Shown here in pieces: positions 43,269 to 53,702 of a stretch of 64,000 nt of DNA. The stretch is from Ryuthela nishihirai (taxonomy: Eukaryota > Arthropoda > Arachnida > Araneae > Heptathelidae): the NCBI GenBank assembly GCA_038380435.1, contig JAWZYU010000007.1:24097001-24161000 (forward strand), given 5' to 3'. Numbering within the stretch: position 1 is the first letter of the stretch; the number at the start of each line of letters is the position of its first letter. The notes beneath the pieces were generated by a model. The model worked only from the letters and a program-made list of their open reading frames with translations, was not told where the DNA came from and did not search any database. The translations under genes and the position numbers were made by a program.

Positions 43269-44215
43269 TTAATAGGAGCATTGTGGCCGTAGTTGTTGGG
43301 CAATAATTTCTTTTTCGTCCATATCGATATTTGTTGTTGTGAGCCGAAGTATATGTTCAAGTGTAGAGTCTTTCAAGCAGTTTCTGTATCTTGATTTTAT
43401 ATATTTCATATCAGAAAATGCGCGCTCGCAGATATATGTACTTTCGAACATAGAAATTATTTGGAGTCCAAAATCTTTCATTTTTGGATATTTTTCTTTA
43501 GGCAAAAGTTTAAACAATTCTATTTCAGTTTCTCTATTAGATGCAATAATTTGGTCGGCCTGAAGGTCACATAATTCTATTTCGTACTTAGGATCTACGG
43601 TGTTAATATCAATATTTAATGGTTACTGAATAAATTTAAATTTTGCTTAAGGTCATCAAATTGAGAAAATCTTCTAATAAAATCTTCAATTAGGATATCT
43701 AATTTAGGAACAAAATTTTCAAAATTAGCTGTTTTATTAAGTAGCTTCATTTCTTCGTAAGAACTCTTTACAAGTTTCAAAATGAATGAAATTGTTTTCC
43801 TGTGAATTTGACTTCAACAATTCTATAAAAAAATAAATACCTCCTCAAGCAGAGTTTGTTTCTAAACCCAGTAAAATTATTATAAAGACAGCACCGTTTT
43901 GATCTTTTCCTTGTAAGGATTTATTCAAGACCTTTAAATAATCTGTAATGTCTGTGAGGAAAGCAAGTGAACATAGAAAATTTTCATCAACAAAACTTGC
44001 TATTAAATCTTCATCGGTGCCCACTTCTGTGAGAAAAAGATTAATTTCTTTTCGAAGTGTAAAAAATCCCTTGAGGCATTTTCCGGCACTTATTAAATAG
44101 CGAATATTACTATATAAAAAAAAAACAGCGAATGTAAAAAAGCAGATCGCCATACTCAGCATGAAGTTCGTCCAAAAAAGCTTTAAATTTTCTGTGTGTA
44201 AGAGAATGATTTCAG
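43269..44215 (-). pseudogene. hAT transposase C-terminal half, decayed
   Basis: Read on the minus strand. A segment near 44190-44150 resembles FLDELHAEYGDL. Then come FFTLRKEINLFL and LAFLTDITDYLKVLNKSLQG (44162-43845), followed after frame breaks by FSQFDDLKQNLNLFSNPLNI and DLQADQIIASN (about 43680-43550). It ends with the hAT dimerisation domain ESTYICERAFSDMKYIKSRY (43517-43269). This order and wording fit the hAT lineage related to ZBED5/GTF2IRD2-type proteins. The N-terminal DNA-binding part is absent, so the copy cannot encode an active enzyme. A SINE-B stub sits in a break at 43824-43852. Confidence 0.85.
43824..43852 (-). mobile_element. SINE-B 3' stub
   Basis: Only AAATAAATACCTCCTCAAGC with its AT-rich tail is present: an extremely 5'-truncated SINE-B inserted in the hAT transposase. 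Confidence 0.65.
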
Positions 44216-44609
44216 CAACGATTTAAATTGGTAATTTTGACCTATTCCATTACGTCATTTAGTCTCAGCGAAATGCCACACAATGTCTCCTGGTGCACAA
44301 TACAGTGCAACATTCGACAATGCATCCCATATGCATGCGCAGTGAGAGCGATTCGTGCTGTCGTTAGATGCTTCTTATTACTGCAGCTTCATAAAAAACA
44401 TTTGTTTGATGAGGCCGCACCGCTCTTAAAAGGTTTCAGAAATTCACCGATCGGCTTAAGAACGTTTTGTGAACTTTATAGAATGAGTAAGTTGAAGATT
44501 GCATATTAGGTAAAGTAATATAAGTTGACAAAAAATTATAAGGTGGATTACAGATTTTTTTTTTAAGTTTCAAGTAAAAATCTGATTTTGTTTGCGGGCC
44601 ACCCAGCGG

Positions 44610-44645
44610 TGTCCAACTAGCGGCCCGCGGACCGCTAGTTGGACA
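44610..44645. other. perfect 14-bp stem hairpin at hAT right end
   Basis: TGTCCAACTAGCGG at 44610-44623 pairs with CCGCTAGTTGGACA at 44632-44645 around an 8-base loop. It duplicates the terminal GTCCAAC motif in inverted form. Confidence 0.9.
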
Positions 44646-44668
44646 GCGATAGTTCAGAGGATAAATGC

Positions 44669-44872
44669 AACGAAATGAGGTTATCTGAAGAAGAGAACGA
44701 GGTTTCGATCGCATTCGACAACGAAATGAGGTTATCTGAAGAAGAGAACGAGGTTTCGATCGCATTCGACAACGAAATGAGGTTATCTGAAGAAGAGAAC
44801 GAGGTTTCGATCGCATTCGACAACGAAATGAGGTTATCTGAAGAAGATAACGAGGTTTCGATCGCAATCGAC
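44669..44872 (+). repeat. 51-bp tandem repeat, 4 units, coding-like
   Basis: Four units beginning AACGAAATGAGGTTATCTGA. The plus frame open from 44639 to 44905 translates each unit as the acidic 17-mer NEMRLSEEENEVSIAFD, preceded by DSDSSEDKC. The fourth unit has DNEVSIAID. The hAT element's target site is immediately upstream, so the repeat predates that insertion. An acidic start like this occurs in some transposases (piggyBac-type), but nothing recognisable follows. Function unknown. Confidence 0.85.
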
Positions 44873-45335
44873 CAAGAATATTCAACTGCACTGAATGGCG
44901 AGTGAAAAGGATTTTTCAATCCTACAAAGTGATGATGGAGCACGAGATTTTAGTGACATTTCGTGGTCCAACCAAATCTGTAATGAATCATTGGCATGGA
45001 TTGCTCTTGAAAAATAGTGGTGGACTAGTTTATAATCTTTCGGCAAGATCGGAACTCTTTGGAATTTCAAAATTCCCGCTGAGTGATAATAATATGTGTG
45101 AATTGATTAGGAATACAATAAAAATCTGAAAATCCGGACAAGTTGACAATCCGGACTTTTTAAAATACTAGCAAATTTTTGTGAATTTTGCGGTCTGTTA
45201 TTTTCCCGCGTATTAGAGAATTCTGGTTGAAGAGCCAATGGCGCTTTTGTGGCAACTCTATGTTTCATCTGCGATGATTCACGATTTTGAAACATATAAA
45301 TCAGTCGATCTGTGGCAACGCTAAATGCTATAGTG

Positions 45336-45595
45336 TAGGGGTTCTCAACGTGGGGTACGCCATGAAAGCTCAAAAGTCGCTAGATATATGTTATACATAT
45401 ATGTTTTATTTTACTCCCATTGTTATACTATAACTATAGTTTTATTTATATATAGTTATATATACTATAGTTTTATTTATATATAGTTATATATACTATA
45501 GTTTTATTTATAGTATAGATAGTTATACAAGGGGTACGCCAGTTACATACACATTTCAAGGGGGTACGTGTAGCATAAAAGGTTGAGCATAACTG
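45336..45595. mobile_element. hAT-type MITE inside Tigger element
   Basis: Left end TAGGGGTTCTCAACGTGGGG and right end AAAAGGTTGAGCATAACTG are imperfect inverted repeats, with GGGGTACG motifs next to each. Possible diverged 8-bp TSD CTATAGTG / TTCTAGTG. The middle (about 45393-45530) is an AT-rich tandem repeat of a unit of about 32 bp containing TATAGTTTTATTTATATA. Confidence 0.65.
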
Positions 45596-45988
45596 TTCTA
45601 GTGAATTATTTGCTGTCCTACTTCCTTTCATTTGCATATGCAGCTTACACGTGTTATTTACAAATTTTTATTAACTCCATAAAAATGGCTCCAGAAGTAG
45701 ATAGAGTTCGTGGTGTTATAAAGGAAAGAAAACCATTTTAAAACTGAGTGAGAAACTTGAAATAATTAAGGAAATAGAGCGTGGTGTAAGAAATGTTGTT
45801 CTAATGGAAACTTACAACATAGGTAAGTCAACAATTTACTATATTGTGACACGATAATTTACTATATTGTTACGACAGATGAAGGTACTACAATGAGCTT
45901 ATGATGTGATGTATCGTTTTGAACTCTCGCGTATGCTTCAACGTGAGAATTACGTAAAAAACGATATCGAACGGACTTGAAAACTGAG

Positions 45989-46379
45989 TTGTTGGGTTGT
46001 TTTACCTCTGAGCGGCACTTTTTTGCACACCATGGGCTAAATGGCCAGGTCATAGGGACCCCGAAGTCTCAGAGAAGGTTGGCGGAGGGGACCCACTGGA
46101 ACAGCTATTGGGAGACAGATGGTAGCCTCCCGTCAAGGCCATCCAGCGTGATTCTTTAACGTGCACAGGGTATGGCTCTCCCGCACACGGGACCACAGCT
46201 TAACGTCCCATCCGACGGACGGCGGTCTTTCCAAGTCCAGCGGTGTCCCCTACTGACCGTGGGCAGGGCGGGGAATTTTGCGGAGATAAATCTCAACGCT
46301 GACCCAGCTAGGGCTCGAACCTGGGAACTGCAGATTACGAGCCTGGCGCGCTACCGACTGAGCCACCCCCGCCCCTTTT
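45989..46379 (-). mobile_element. SINE-A in Tigger element
   Basis: TSD AAAACTGAG. Full length. Confidence 0.95.
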
Positions 46380-47451
46380 AAAAACTGAGAGTTAGTTGTT
46401 GGAATTAAGAATAAGTTGAGTGAGAAGGAACTCGTAGTTTTAAGTCGATACCGAAGAGTGGACACGAAGTGCTTTTCTTTGTTCTGTGTTCGCGGAAAGT
46501 GAATTAGGCTAATTAGTGATTCCTTTAAGCGGACCGGTAAGAAAAATAAAGATGTTTAAGACACTTAAAGATGTGTAAAGGTTTTATGTAAGTCAAACTA
46601 TTAGATCTGTCTCGACTTCTCTGTCAGAAGAGTTCATCCTTTGTTACATAGTTGTATTTACCCATTTATGAATTGGTAAGGTTATTCTTTAAAGATTACA
46701 TGTTTATTCATAAATTTTAATTGTGTCACTTAACGGCTGTTGAGAATTATGGAGGAAACAACTTTTTGTATGATTAGAAAAGGTGATATGTTCTTCTGAA
46801 GATTTATTTTATGCTGATAGACATTTGAGTTGATTGAAAGTTACTTTTATAAATGTTTTCGTCCATACTTTTGTAATAAAAGACTTTATTTTAGATTTAT
46901 TGTTACCTGTTTTTACTTTACAACTCACGTTCAATTTCCATCATTTTAATTTATAACAATATAATGAAAGTAGAGAATGAAATTGTTGAATTCACTGCAT
47001 CTTCGGAACCTAATAACAAAATTGCTGAAAGAAAAGATTTGCATCAACCAAAATTAGAAAACCTTGATAAAGTTTTGTACGAATGGTTTTTGCTAAAATG
47101 ATCCGAAGGTATGACAATTTCTGGACCTATTCTTATTGCTAAAACAGAATTTTTTAAGGAGCAAAGGAGCATTGAATCTGAATGTTCATTTCGTGATGGA
47201 TGACTTTAGAAATTTTAAGATTCGTCGTGCATTAGGCAGTTAGATATTGCTGGAGAAAGACAGTCAGCAGATGCAGCTGTAAAATACAGGGCAACATTTG
47301 AGACAATTATTAAGGATTATGATCTCACAGCCAATCAAATTTATAATGCTGACGAAACAGGGGTTTATTGGAAGTGTTTGCCAACTAAAATTCTGTCTGG
47401 GTGTTGTACAGAACGAAATGCCAAAGGGTTTAAGCCTAACAAGGACAGATT

Positions 47452-47836
47452 GGATTGGATTATTTTACCTCTGAGCGGCACTTTTTTGCACACCATGGAC
47501 TAAATCGCCAGGTCACAAAGACCCCGAAGGCTCAGAGAAGGTTGGGGGAGGGGACCCACTGGAACAGCTGTTGGGAGACAGATGGTAGCCTCCCGTCAAG
47601 GCCATCCAGCGTGTTCTTTAACGTGCACATGGTATGGCTCTCCCGCACACGGGGCCACGGCTTAACGTCCCATCCGACGGACGGCGGCCTTTCCAAGCCC
47701 ATCGGTGTCCCCTACTGACCGTGGGCAGGGCGGGGAATTTTGCGGAAATAAATCTCAACGCTGACCCAGCTGGGACTCGAACCTGGGAACTACAGATTAC
47801 GAGCCCGGCGCGCTACCGACTGAGCCACCCCCGCCC
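47452..47836 (-). mobile_element. SINE-A in Tigger transposase
   Basis: The 17-bp TSD CCTAACAAGGACAGATT is the longest clear one in the window. Tail variant GGATTGGATT. Confidence 0.97.
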
Positions 47837-48709
47837 CCTAACAAGGACAGATTAACAGTTCTTACATGTGCCAATGCTTCAGGTCAGCATAAAATTTAGC
47901 TTTTGGTGATTGACAAATTTCAGCGTCCACCGACCTTAAAAGGAATTGGGCACTTATCTGTCACCTAAAAAGAACCTAAAAAGAACAAAAAACAAATGCT
48001 TAAAAAAAGAAATATTTCGAGATTGATCCATTAGTCATTTTGTTCCATCTGTTCTTCAGAACTTAGTGAAATTGGGGAAGCCTAAAAATGCAAAGTGCCT
48101 TTTACATCTCGACAACTGTGGGGCCATTTCACATGAATCGAAATTAGCCTGATTGCGGGAATACTGTTGCTTGTTATTTGCCACCAAATGTAACCTCATT
48201 TATTCAACCAATGGATCATGGAGTTTTACGAAACTTTAAGTGTCTCTATAAAAAATATTTCATGATGAAAAGGACGAATAAGAATATGGAACCTCACGAA
48301 TTTCAATGCTGTTTTACAATTACAAAGACGAAATTTGTTCATTAGCGAATGCATGAGAGTCGGTGAACTCTTTTGAGAGCGTGGCGAAAAAAAATTTTTT
48401 TTTTTAAAGAATATAATTTTTATTCATAAGAGTGAAGAATACAATACATTTACAATTTGACCCGCAAAGCTAAATAGCTTATCTGCAGGAAAATGAATAA
48501 ATTATATTAAACATAGGTCATTCAGCCACAAAAATGATGTACATCAAATAAATTTATGATCAAGAATCGTATAAAGACGAAATTTTCCATAGTTTCAAAT
48601 AAGACAGAGAGAACAGGAAATGCAAGAGCTGTTTGAAACTGTTAAATTATCTTCTGAAGATCACCGTCTGTCTAAACTTAATAACGACGACATGGAAGAG
48701 TGAATAAGA

Positions 48710-48755
48710 ATTGATAATGATATTGATAATGATATTGATAATGATATTGAAGTCG
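48710..48755. repeat. 12-bp microsatellite-like repeat
   Basis: ATTGATAATGAT repeated about three and a half times within the Tigger C-terminal region. Confidence 0.9.
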
Positions 48756-49080
48756 CAGCCACTTTCACTAATCAACAAATCATGGAAAAGTATCACAACT
48801 CCCAATAAAAGAGAAGAGGACTGTTCTGAAAATCCTGGTGAGGAAGAAATTGTAGTTCAAGAAAAAAAGATAACTTGAGATTGTGCCAAAAAGAGTATAG
48901 AAAATGTCATAAAATTCGTGGAACATAACCACTGCTTCAGTCTTCAAGATGTCATGCATACGGTGAAGAACGATTTGATCAGAAAGAAATTACAATCTGG
49001 TAAGCAAAGCAACATAAGAAACTTTCTTAAAAAAAAGCTGTAGAAATGTCTGCCAATAGAGCAAGTGTTCCATCCACAGG

Positions 49081-49460
49081 TTGGGTTGGGTTGTTCTACC
49101 TCTGAGCGGCACTTTTTTGCACACCATGGACTAAATGGACAGGTCACATGGACCCCGAAGGCTCAGAGAAGGTTGTGGGAGGGGACCCACTGGAACAGTT
49201 GTTGGGAGACAGATGGTAGCCTCCCGTCAAGGCCATCCAGCGTGTTCTTTAACGTGCACAGGGTATGGCTCTCCCGCACACGGGGCCACAGCTTAACGTC
49301 CCATCCGACGGACGGCGGCCTTTTCAAGCCCATCGGTGTACCCTACTGACCGTGGGCAATTTTGCGGAGATAAATCTCAACGCTGACCCAGCTGGGACTC
49401 GAACCTGGGAACTACAGATTACGAGCCTGGCGCGCTACCGTCTGAGCCACCCCCGTCCCC
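49081..49460 (-). mobile_element. SINE-A near Tigger 3' end
   Basis: TSD CATCCACAGG. Lacks about 10 bp (GCAGGGCGGG) in the body. Confidence 0.95.
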
Positions 49461-49731
49461 CATCCACAGGTAGTGCACCAGATTCACATGAAGTCGTCAA
49501 AATGAAGGAATAATTTCTTTTAGTTTTTCTAATAAAAATGTTTCTTTTGTGAATGATTTCCAGAATAAATTCGTACTGTATTATTTCGTAGTAAAAACAC
49601 GATCATGATTTGCTTGTTTTCTTTTTCTTCATCCCTCCTTAAATTTGAATCTCAAAGTTATCCCCTGAGAATCAGGAAAATCCAGACCATCCCAATTCCC
49701 GAGGAGTCCGGATTTTCGGATCCTTACTGTA

Positions 49732-50021
49732 ATAAGAACTGATATGTTGACCATACAGAGAAGATCTACTAAATCTGCAGCTCATAAAACACAGAAAAAA
49801 ATATACTGAATCTAGATAATTTCTTTCAATTATTCGACCAAGCATATTTGGGTGCATAACTAAATGATTTTACTAATTCCTAATGTTAATAAAAAATGTA
49901 TATTTTTGTTTCTAATCAAAACATTTTCTTGATTCCTTAAAAGTAAGTTTTTCTAATTCCTTTGAAATGTATGTTCATTTTTAAGTAGAGAATTTTTCTC
50001 CTGCTTCTCTTTCAGAATACA
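49732..50021. other. unassigned AT-rich stretch
   Basis: Nothing recognised. Confidence 0.5.
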
Positions 50022-50282
50022 ATTCTTTTTAGTGCCTCTTCATTAAATTTGGATGATTCTTTTTAGTGCCTCTTCATTAAATTTGGATGATTCTTTTTAG
50101 TGCCTCTTCATTAAATTTGGATGATTCTTTTTAGTGCCTCTTCATTAAATTTGGATGATTCTTTTTAGTGCCTCTTCATTAAATTTGGATGATTCTTTTT
50201 AGTGCCTCTTCATTAAATTTGGATGATTCTTTTTAGTGCCACTTCATTAAATTTGGATGATTCTTTTTAGTGCCTCTTCAAT
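50022..50282. repeat. 34-bp tandem repeat, about 7 units
   Basis: Units of 34 bp beginning GATTCTTTTTAGTGCCTCTT, nearly identical, one with GCCACTT. Low divergence suggests recent expansion. Confidence 0.97.
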
Positions 50283-50329
50283 GATGGGATGGTCCTGATC
50301 TAAAAGGAAACAAAATAAATACAAATCTA

Positions 50330-50535
50330 AATTGGAACCCTATCGATAATTTTAATGAAATATGGGAATTCTTTAGAATTCTTTAATAATGAGAATTTCA
50401 AAACTCCCTCGCTTAAAAGATTGCTTTCCTGATAATCCCATTTTAGGAAATCAAATGACCAAACGCATCATGCCTCTTGATCGTTTTTTGATGATCCTGA
50501 GGTATTCCCCCTCCCTATCTGATCGAAGTTTTGTC
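50330..50535 (+). pseudogene. piggyBac-type transposase fragment
   Basis: The open frame from 50389 begins MRISKLPRLKDCFPDNPILG and continues MPLDRFLMILRYSPSLSD. This matches the piggyBac transposase family stretch where a KLP...D...P.LG segment precedes an M..DRF..ILRY segment, in the DDE_Tnp_1_7 domain before the first catalytic Asp. Only about 45 residues are left. The frame then runs into unrelated sequence. No inverted ends were found. It is probably unrelated to the short piggyBac-type element at 9.25 kb, though both could once have used the same enzyme type. Confidence 0.75.
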
Positions 50536-50559
50536 CACCCTCGAGTTTACCATGAAGCA

Positions 50560-50660
50560 TTCAATAGATTCGTAAATGTGAATCAATTTGTTCTTCTTCC
50601 GTCTCTTGGGGGTGGGGAGATCCTCTCCTCCCCTGAACCCGCCACTGATGTAGAGTAATA
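50560..50660. mobile_element. possible right end of a GC-rich-ended MITE
   Basis: TCCTCTCCTCCCCTGAACCC followed by GCCACTG is reminiscent of the right termini of invertebrate hAT-like MITEs. The left end was not found. Confidence 0.3.
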
Positions 50661-50672
50661 AGCCATATTTTA

Positions 50673-51391
50673 GGGGCGGGGGTGGCTCAGTCGGTAACGC
50701 TCCAGGTTCGTAATCTGTAGTTCCCAGGTTCGAGTCCCAGCTGGGTCAGCGTTGAGATTTGTCTCCGCAAAAATTCCCCGCCCTGCCCACGGTCAGTAGG
50801 GGACACCGATGGGCTTGGAAAGGCTGCCGTCCGTCGGATGGGACGTTAAGCCGTGGCCCCGTGTGCGGGAGAGCCATACCCTGTGCACGTTAAAGAACAC
50901 GCTGGATGGCCTTGACGGGAGGCTACCATCTGTCTCCCAACAGCTGTTCCAGTGGGTCTCCTTCCCCAACCTTCTCTGAGCCTTCGGGGTCCATGTGACC
51001 TGGCCATTTCAGCGTTGAGATTTATCTCCGCAAAATTCCCCGCCCTGCCCACGGTCAGTAGGGGACACTGATGGGCTTGGAAAGGCCGCCGTCTGTCGGA
51101 TGGGACGTTAAGCCGTGGCCCCGTGTGCGGGAGAGCCATACCCTGTGCACGTTAAAGAACACGCTGGATGGCCTTGACGGGAGACTACCATCTGTTTCCC
51201 AACAGCTGTTCCAGTGGGTCCCCTCCCCCAACCTTCTCTGAGCCTTCGGGGTTCATGTGACCTGGCCATTTAGCCCTTGGTGTGCAAAAAAGTGCCGCTC
51301 AGAGGTAAAACAACCCAACACAACCCAACCCTGGCCATTTAGCCCATGGTGTGCAAAAAAGTGCCGCTCAGAGGTAAAACAATCCAATCCA
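50673..51391 (+). mobile_element. SINE-A interrupted by a headless SINE-A
   Basis: The host copy runs 50673-51009, is interrupted, and resumes at 51331 with CTGGCCATTTAGCCC to its tail AATCCAATCCAA. Host TSD AGCCATATTTTA at 50661-50672 and 51392-51403. Confidence 0.95.
51010..51330 (+). mobile_element. headless SINE-A nested in SINE-A
   Basis: Starts CAGCGTTGAGATTTATCTCC, directly after the tRNA-like head, and runs to a normal tail. TSD CTGGCCATTT on both sides shows it inserted as a 5'-truncated copy, not by later deletion. Confidence 0.93.
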
Positions 51392-51560
51392 AGCCATATT
51401 TTAATACAGTTAAATAAAGGTAAAGAATTAAAATAGGCGTAACACATTTTATAATCAGATTAGACACGACGCCTTATGTTCATTTTTATGATGATAGATA
51501 ATGCAGCGAAAGCATCGTAGAAGTAGAAATAGTTTATAAAGAATAATAAGTTTGTATAAG

Positions 51561-51725
51561 TAAGTCGGTTTGTGGGGTGTTATACTATGTGAAAAGACAG
51601 TGCTAATCGATGTTTCGGGGAACATTGCCGTCTTCCAACTTCAGTAAGGGAAGAGTGTGGCCAGCACACCAAAGGCAATGAACATTCACATTTTTTATAA
51701 GTCATAAAACCCACAAACCGACTTA
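51561..51725. mobile_element. short MITE with 17-bp inverted ends
   Basis: TAAGTCGGTTTGTGGGGT at the left and ACCCACAAACCGACTTA at the right are near-perfect reverse complements, 165 bp end to end. The interior holds GGGGAACATTGCCGTC and TTCCAACTTCAGTAAG, a motif also found inside an old SINE-A at 53.85 kb. Confidence 0.75.
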
Positions 51726-51807
51726 CAGACTGAAACAATAATATTTATTTTATTCTTGGGAATTTATTCATTGATCAATAAATTCATTATAAAATTAAGA
51801 GCAGGTA

Positions 51808-52358
51808 CAGTCGCTCAAAAAAGCATCCGAACACTATGGTTGATTACAAGATTAAAAAAAATATCTGGCAACGATTTTTTTAGAAATTAGTGATCTGGCA
51901 ACCTTCGTGTCACGTGACACGAAGGTTGCCAGATGCACATGAATGTATATAGCAATATATAAGAATGCGTATGAATATATAATGCAATGAATATGGAGCG
52001 TGTGCAGTTACCGTTCACAGCAAACTGGAGCGGTTGCGGTTAATGTTCACAGCACATTGGATCGTGTGAACTCACAAAGACCTGGATCGTGTGGGCTCAC
52101 TCACGGAAATATTGAGCGTGTGCAGTTACCGTTCACAACAAACTGGAGCGTGTGCAGTAACTGCACACGCTCCAGTTTGCTGTGAACGGTAACTGGAGCG
52201 TGTACAGTTGCTGTACACGCTCCAGATATTTTTCCGGAATTCTATAATCACGTGACACGAAGGTTGCCAGATCACTAATTTCTAAAAAAATCGTTGCCAG
52301 ATATTTTTTCTTAATCTTGTAATCAATCATAGTGTTCGGATACTTTTTTGAGCGATTG
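51808..52358. mobile_element. large composite MITE-T with palindromic cargo
   Basis: 551 bp between TA duplications (51806-51807 and 52359-52360). Outer arms are those of MITE-T (CAGTCGCTCAAAAAAGCATC ... CTTTTTTGAGCGATTG). Between them is an inner palindrome (GTGTCACGTGACACG), then a run of direct and inverted copies of a GAGCGTGTGCAGTTACCGTT / CACAGCAAACTGGAGCG motif also present at 21.9-22.4 kb. A TATA-rich stretch lies at 51940-51990. Confidence 0.85.
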
Positions 52359-52360
52359 TA

Positions 52361-53049
52361 CCTATTTGGTTAAAAAAATTTAGCGAGAAAACTCCACTGT
52401 TATTTTTCAAATGTCATCGAGGAAGTTCTTACGCCAGAAGATCAACGTTTCTAACCTAACGCACCTATATTTCTGGGGCTAGAAATGAATGTGTGGAATG
52501 TACTGATTCAAGATTGACTACAAGTGGGAGAAGGGTTTGGTTTGTTTTACCTCTGAACGGCACTCATTTGATGGAATTTAGCGTGGGCGAAGCGAAAGAA
52601 TGCAACGATTTTGAATTCACTTCTAAATATCTAGGAAAAGTGACAATAGGCAAAAAGAAGATAGTTGCTGAAATGATAGAGAAGGACGATTTGATTACGA
52701 AATGAATTTGAGAACATCAGATTGCACCGCCACCATGACAGTCAAGTTGTAAGTCACAAAAATATTAAGATTGATAAGTAATGTCGAACAAAAGTAGGGC
52801 ATTATCATTTTCTCCATAGATCCGAAAGTTTCCTATAAAACAAGTCATCTTTGCGACGCAGGATGTTGCTAGAGTACAGATGTCTAGTGTTTTAAGAGTA
52901 CAAATATATTATATAGAAATGCATATTATATGTATGATAAGGGATTAGGACTGATTCGGTCCTCGCACGTGCATTTTCAACTATCAATTGTTCCAAATTT
53001 ACTTGTCAGGAAACAATAAATTTGACTACTGTTCTTCAAGGCGCTCCGA
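52361..53049. other. unassigned, with SINE-A scrap
   Basis: About 33 bp at 52535-52567 (TTTACCTCTGAACGGCACT) match the SINE-A tail. The open frame 52493-52705 runs across it and is not recognised. Confidence 0.45.
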
Positions 53050-53060
53050 GTTCATTCAGG

Positions 53061-53443
53061 TTGGGTTGTTTTACCTCTGAGCGGCACTTTTTTGCACACC
53101 ATGGGCTAAATGGCCAGGTCACATGGACCCCGAAGGCTCAGAGAAGGTTGGGGGAGGGGACCCACTGGAACAGCTGTTGGGAGACAGATGGTAGCCTCCC
53201 GTCAAGGCCATCCAGCGTGTTCTTTAACGTGCACAGGGTATGGCTCTCCCGCACACGGGGCCACGGCTTAACGTCCCATCCGACGGACGGCGGCCTTTCC
53301 AAGCCCATCGGTGTCCCCTACTGACCGTGGGCAGGGCGGGGAATTTTGCGGAGATAAATCTCAACGCTGACCCAGCTGGGACTCGAACCTGGGAACTACA
53401 GATTACGAGCCTGGCGCGCTACCGACTGAGCCACCGCCGCCCC
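53061..53443 (-). mobile_element. SINE-A, full length with TSD
   Basis: TSD GTTCATTCAGG. Virtually consensus sequence. Confidence 0.97.
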
Positions 53444-53702
53444 GTTCATTCAGGAGCCATCAGATAAATATATATATACGGGCCCTAGTCACGTGCCTAG
53501 TTTGTCTAGTTGAAGATGCGACCCTGCCTCCAAACCTATTCTCAAAATACGCTTCTAGAAGGCACCAAACTCGTAGATCGAGTTTCGAGTCTCCCATGAT
53601 GCGTATATTGAGATTTACTTCGCTATGCATTCATATAATATATTCGAAGAAAAAAAGGGAATTCTAATGAACTCGGATAAGATACCGTTCTTCTAATGAA
53701 AT

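Larger units (their letters stand above)
42910..44651 (-). mobile_element. hAT transposon, internally deleted
   Basis: 8-bp TSD GTTCAGAG at 42902-42909 and 44652-44659. The ends CAGTGCTGTCCAAC and, on the other strand, TATCGCTGTCCAAC are inverted. Subterminal GCGGGCC motifs are typical of hAT elements. It holds a decayed C-terminal half of a transposase. Near 43020-43230 a unit of about 60 bp (TTTTATTTATACGAAAAATA) is repeated about four times. The right end carries a 14-bp stem hairpin. Confidence 0.9.
45685..48440 (+). pseudogene. Tigger/pogo (CENP-B-like) transposase, decayed
   Basis: Cut-and-paste transposase of the pogo group. The N-terminal DNA-binding helix-turn-helix is at 45740-45845 (LSEKLEIIKEIERGVRNVV, then YNIGKSTIYYI), entered after a frameshift from the ATG at 45685. 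The DDE domain starts with the first catalytic Asp at about 47345 (YNADETGVYWKCLPT). A SINE-A splits the next stretch (NAKGFKPNKDRL / TVLTCANASGQ). It then has LHLDNCGA near 48105 with the second Asp, and PPNVTSFIQPMDHGVLRNFK near 48185-48240 with the third catalytic Asp. Several stops and frameshifts are present. A C-terminal tail follows to about 49070. The element is inactive. Residues between 46400 and 46960 were not recognised. Confidence 0.87.
45116..49729 (+). mobile_element. Tigger/pogo-type DNA transposon, decayed, with insertions
   Basis: Bounded by TA at 45114-45115 and 49730-49731. Left end CAATAAAAATCTGAAAATCC; right end, on the other strand, CAGTAAGGATCCGAAAATCC. These are inverted and of the kind seen in Tigger-like elements. 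About 3.4 kb remains after removing three SINE-A insertions (45989, 47452, 49081), plus a small hAT-type MITE at 45336-45595. Confidence 0.87.
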
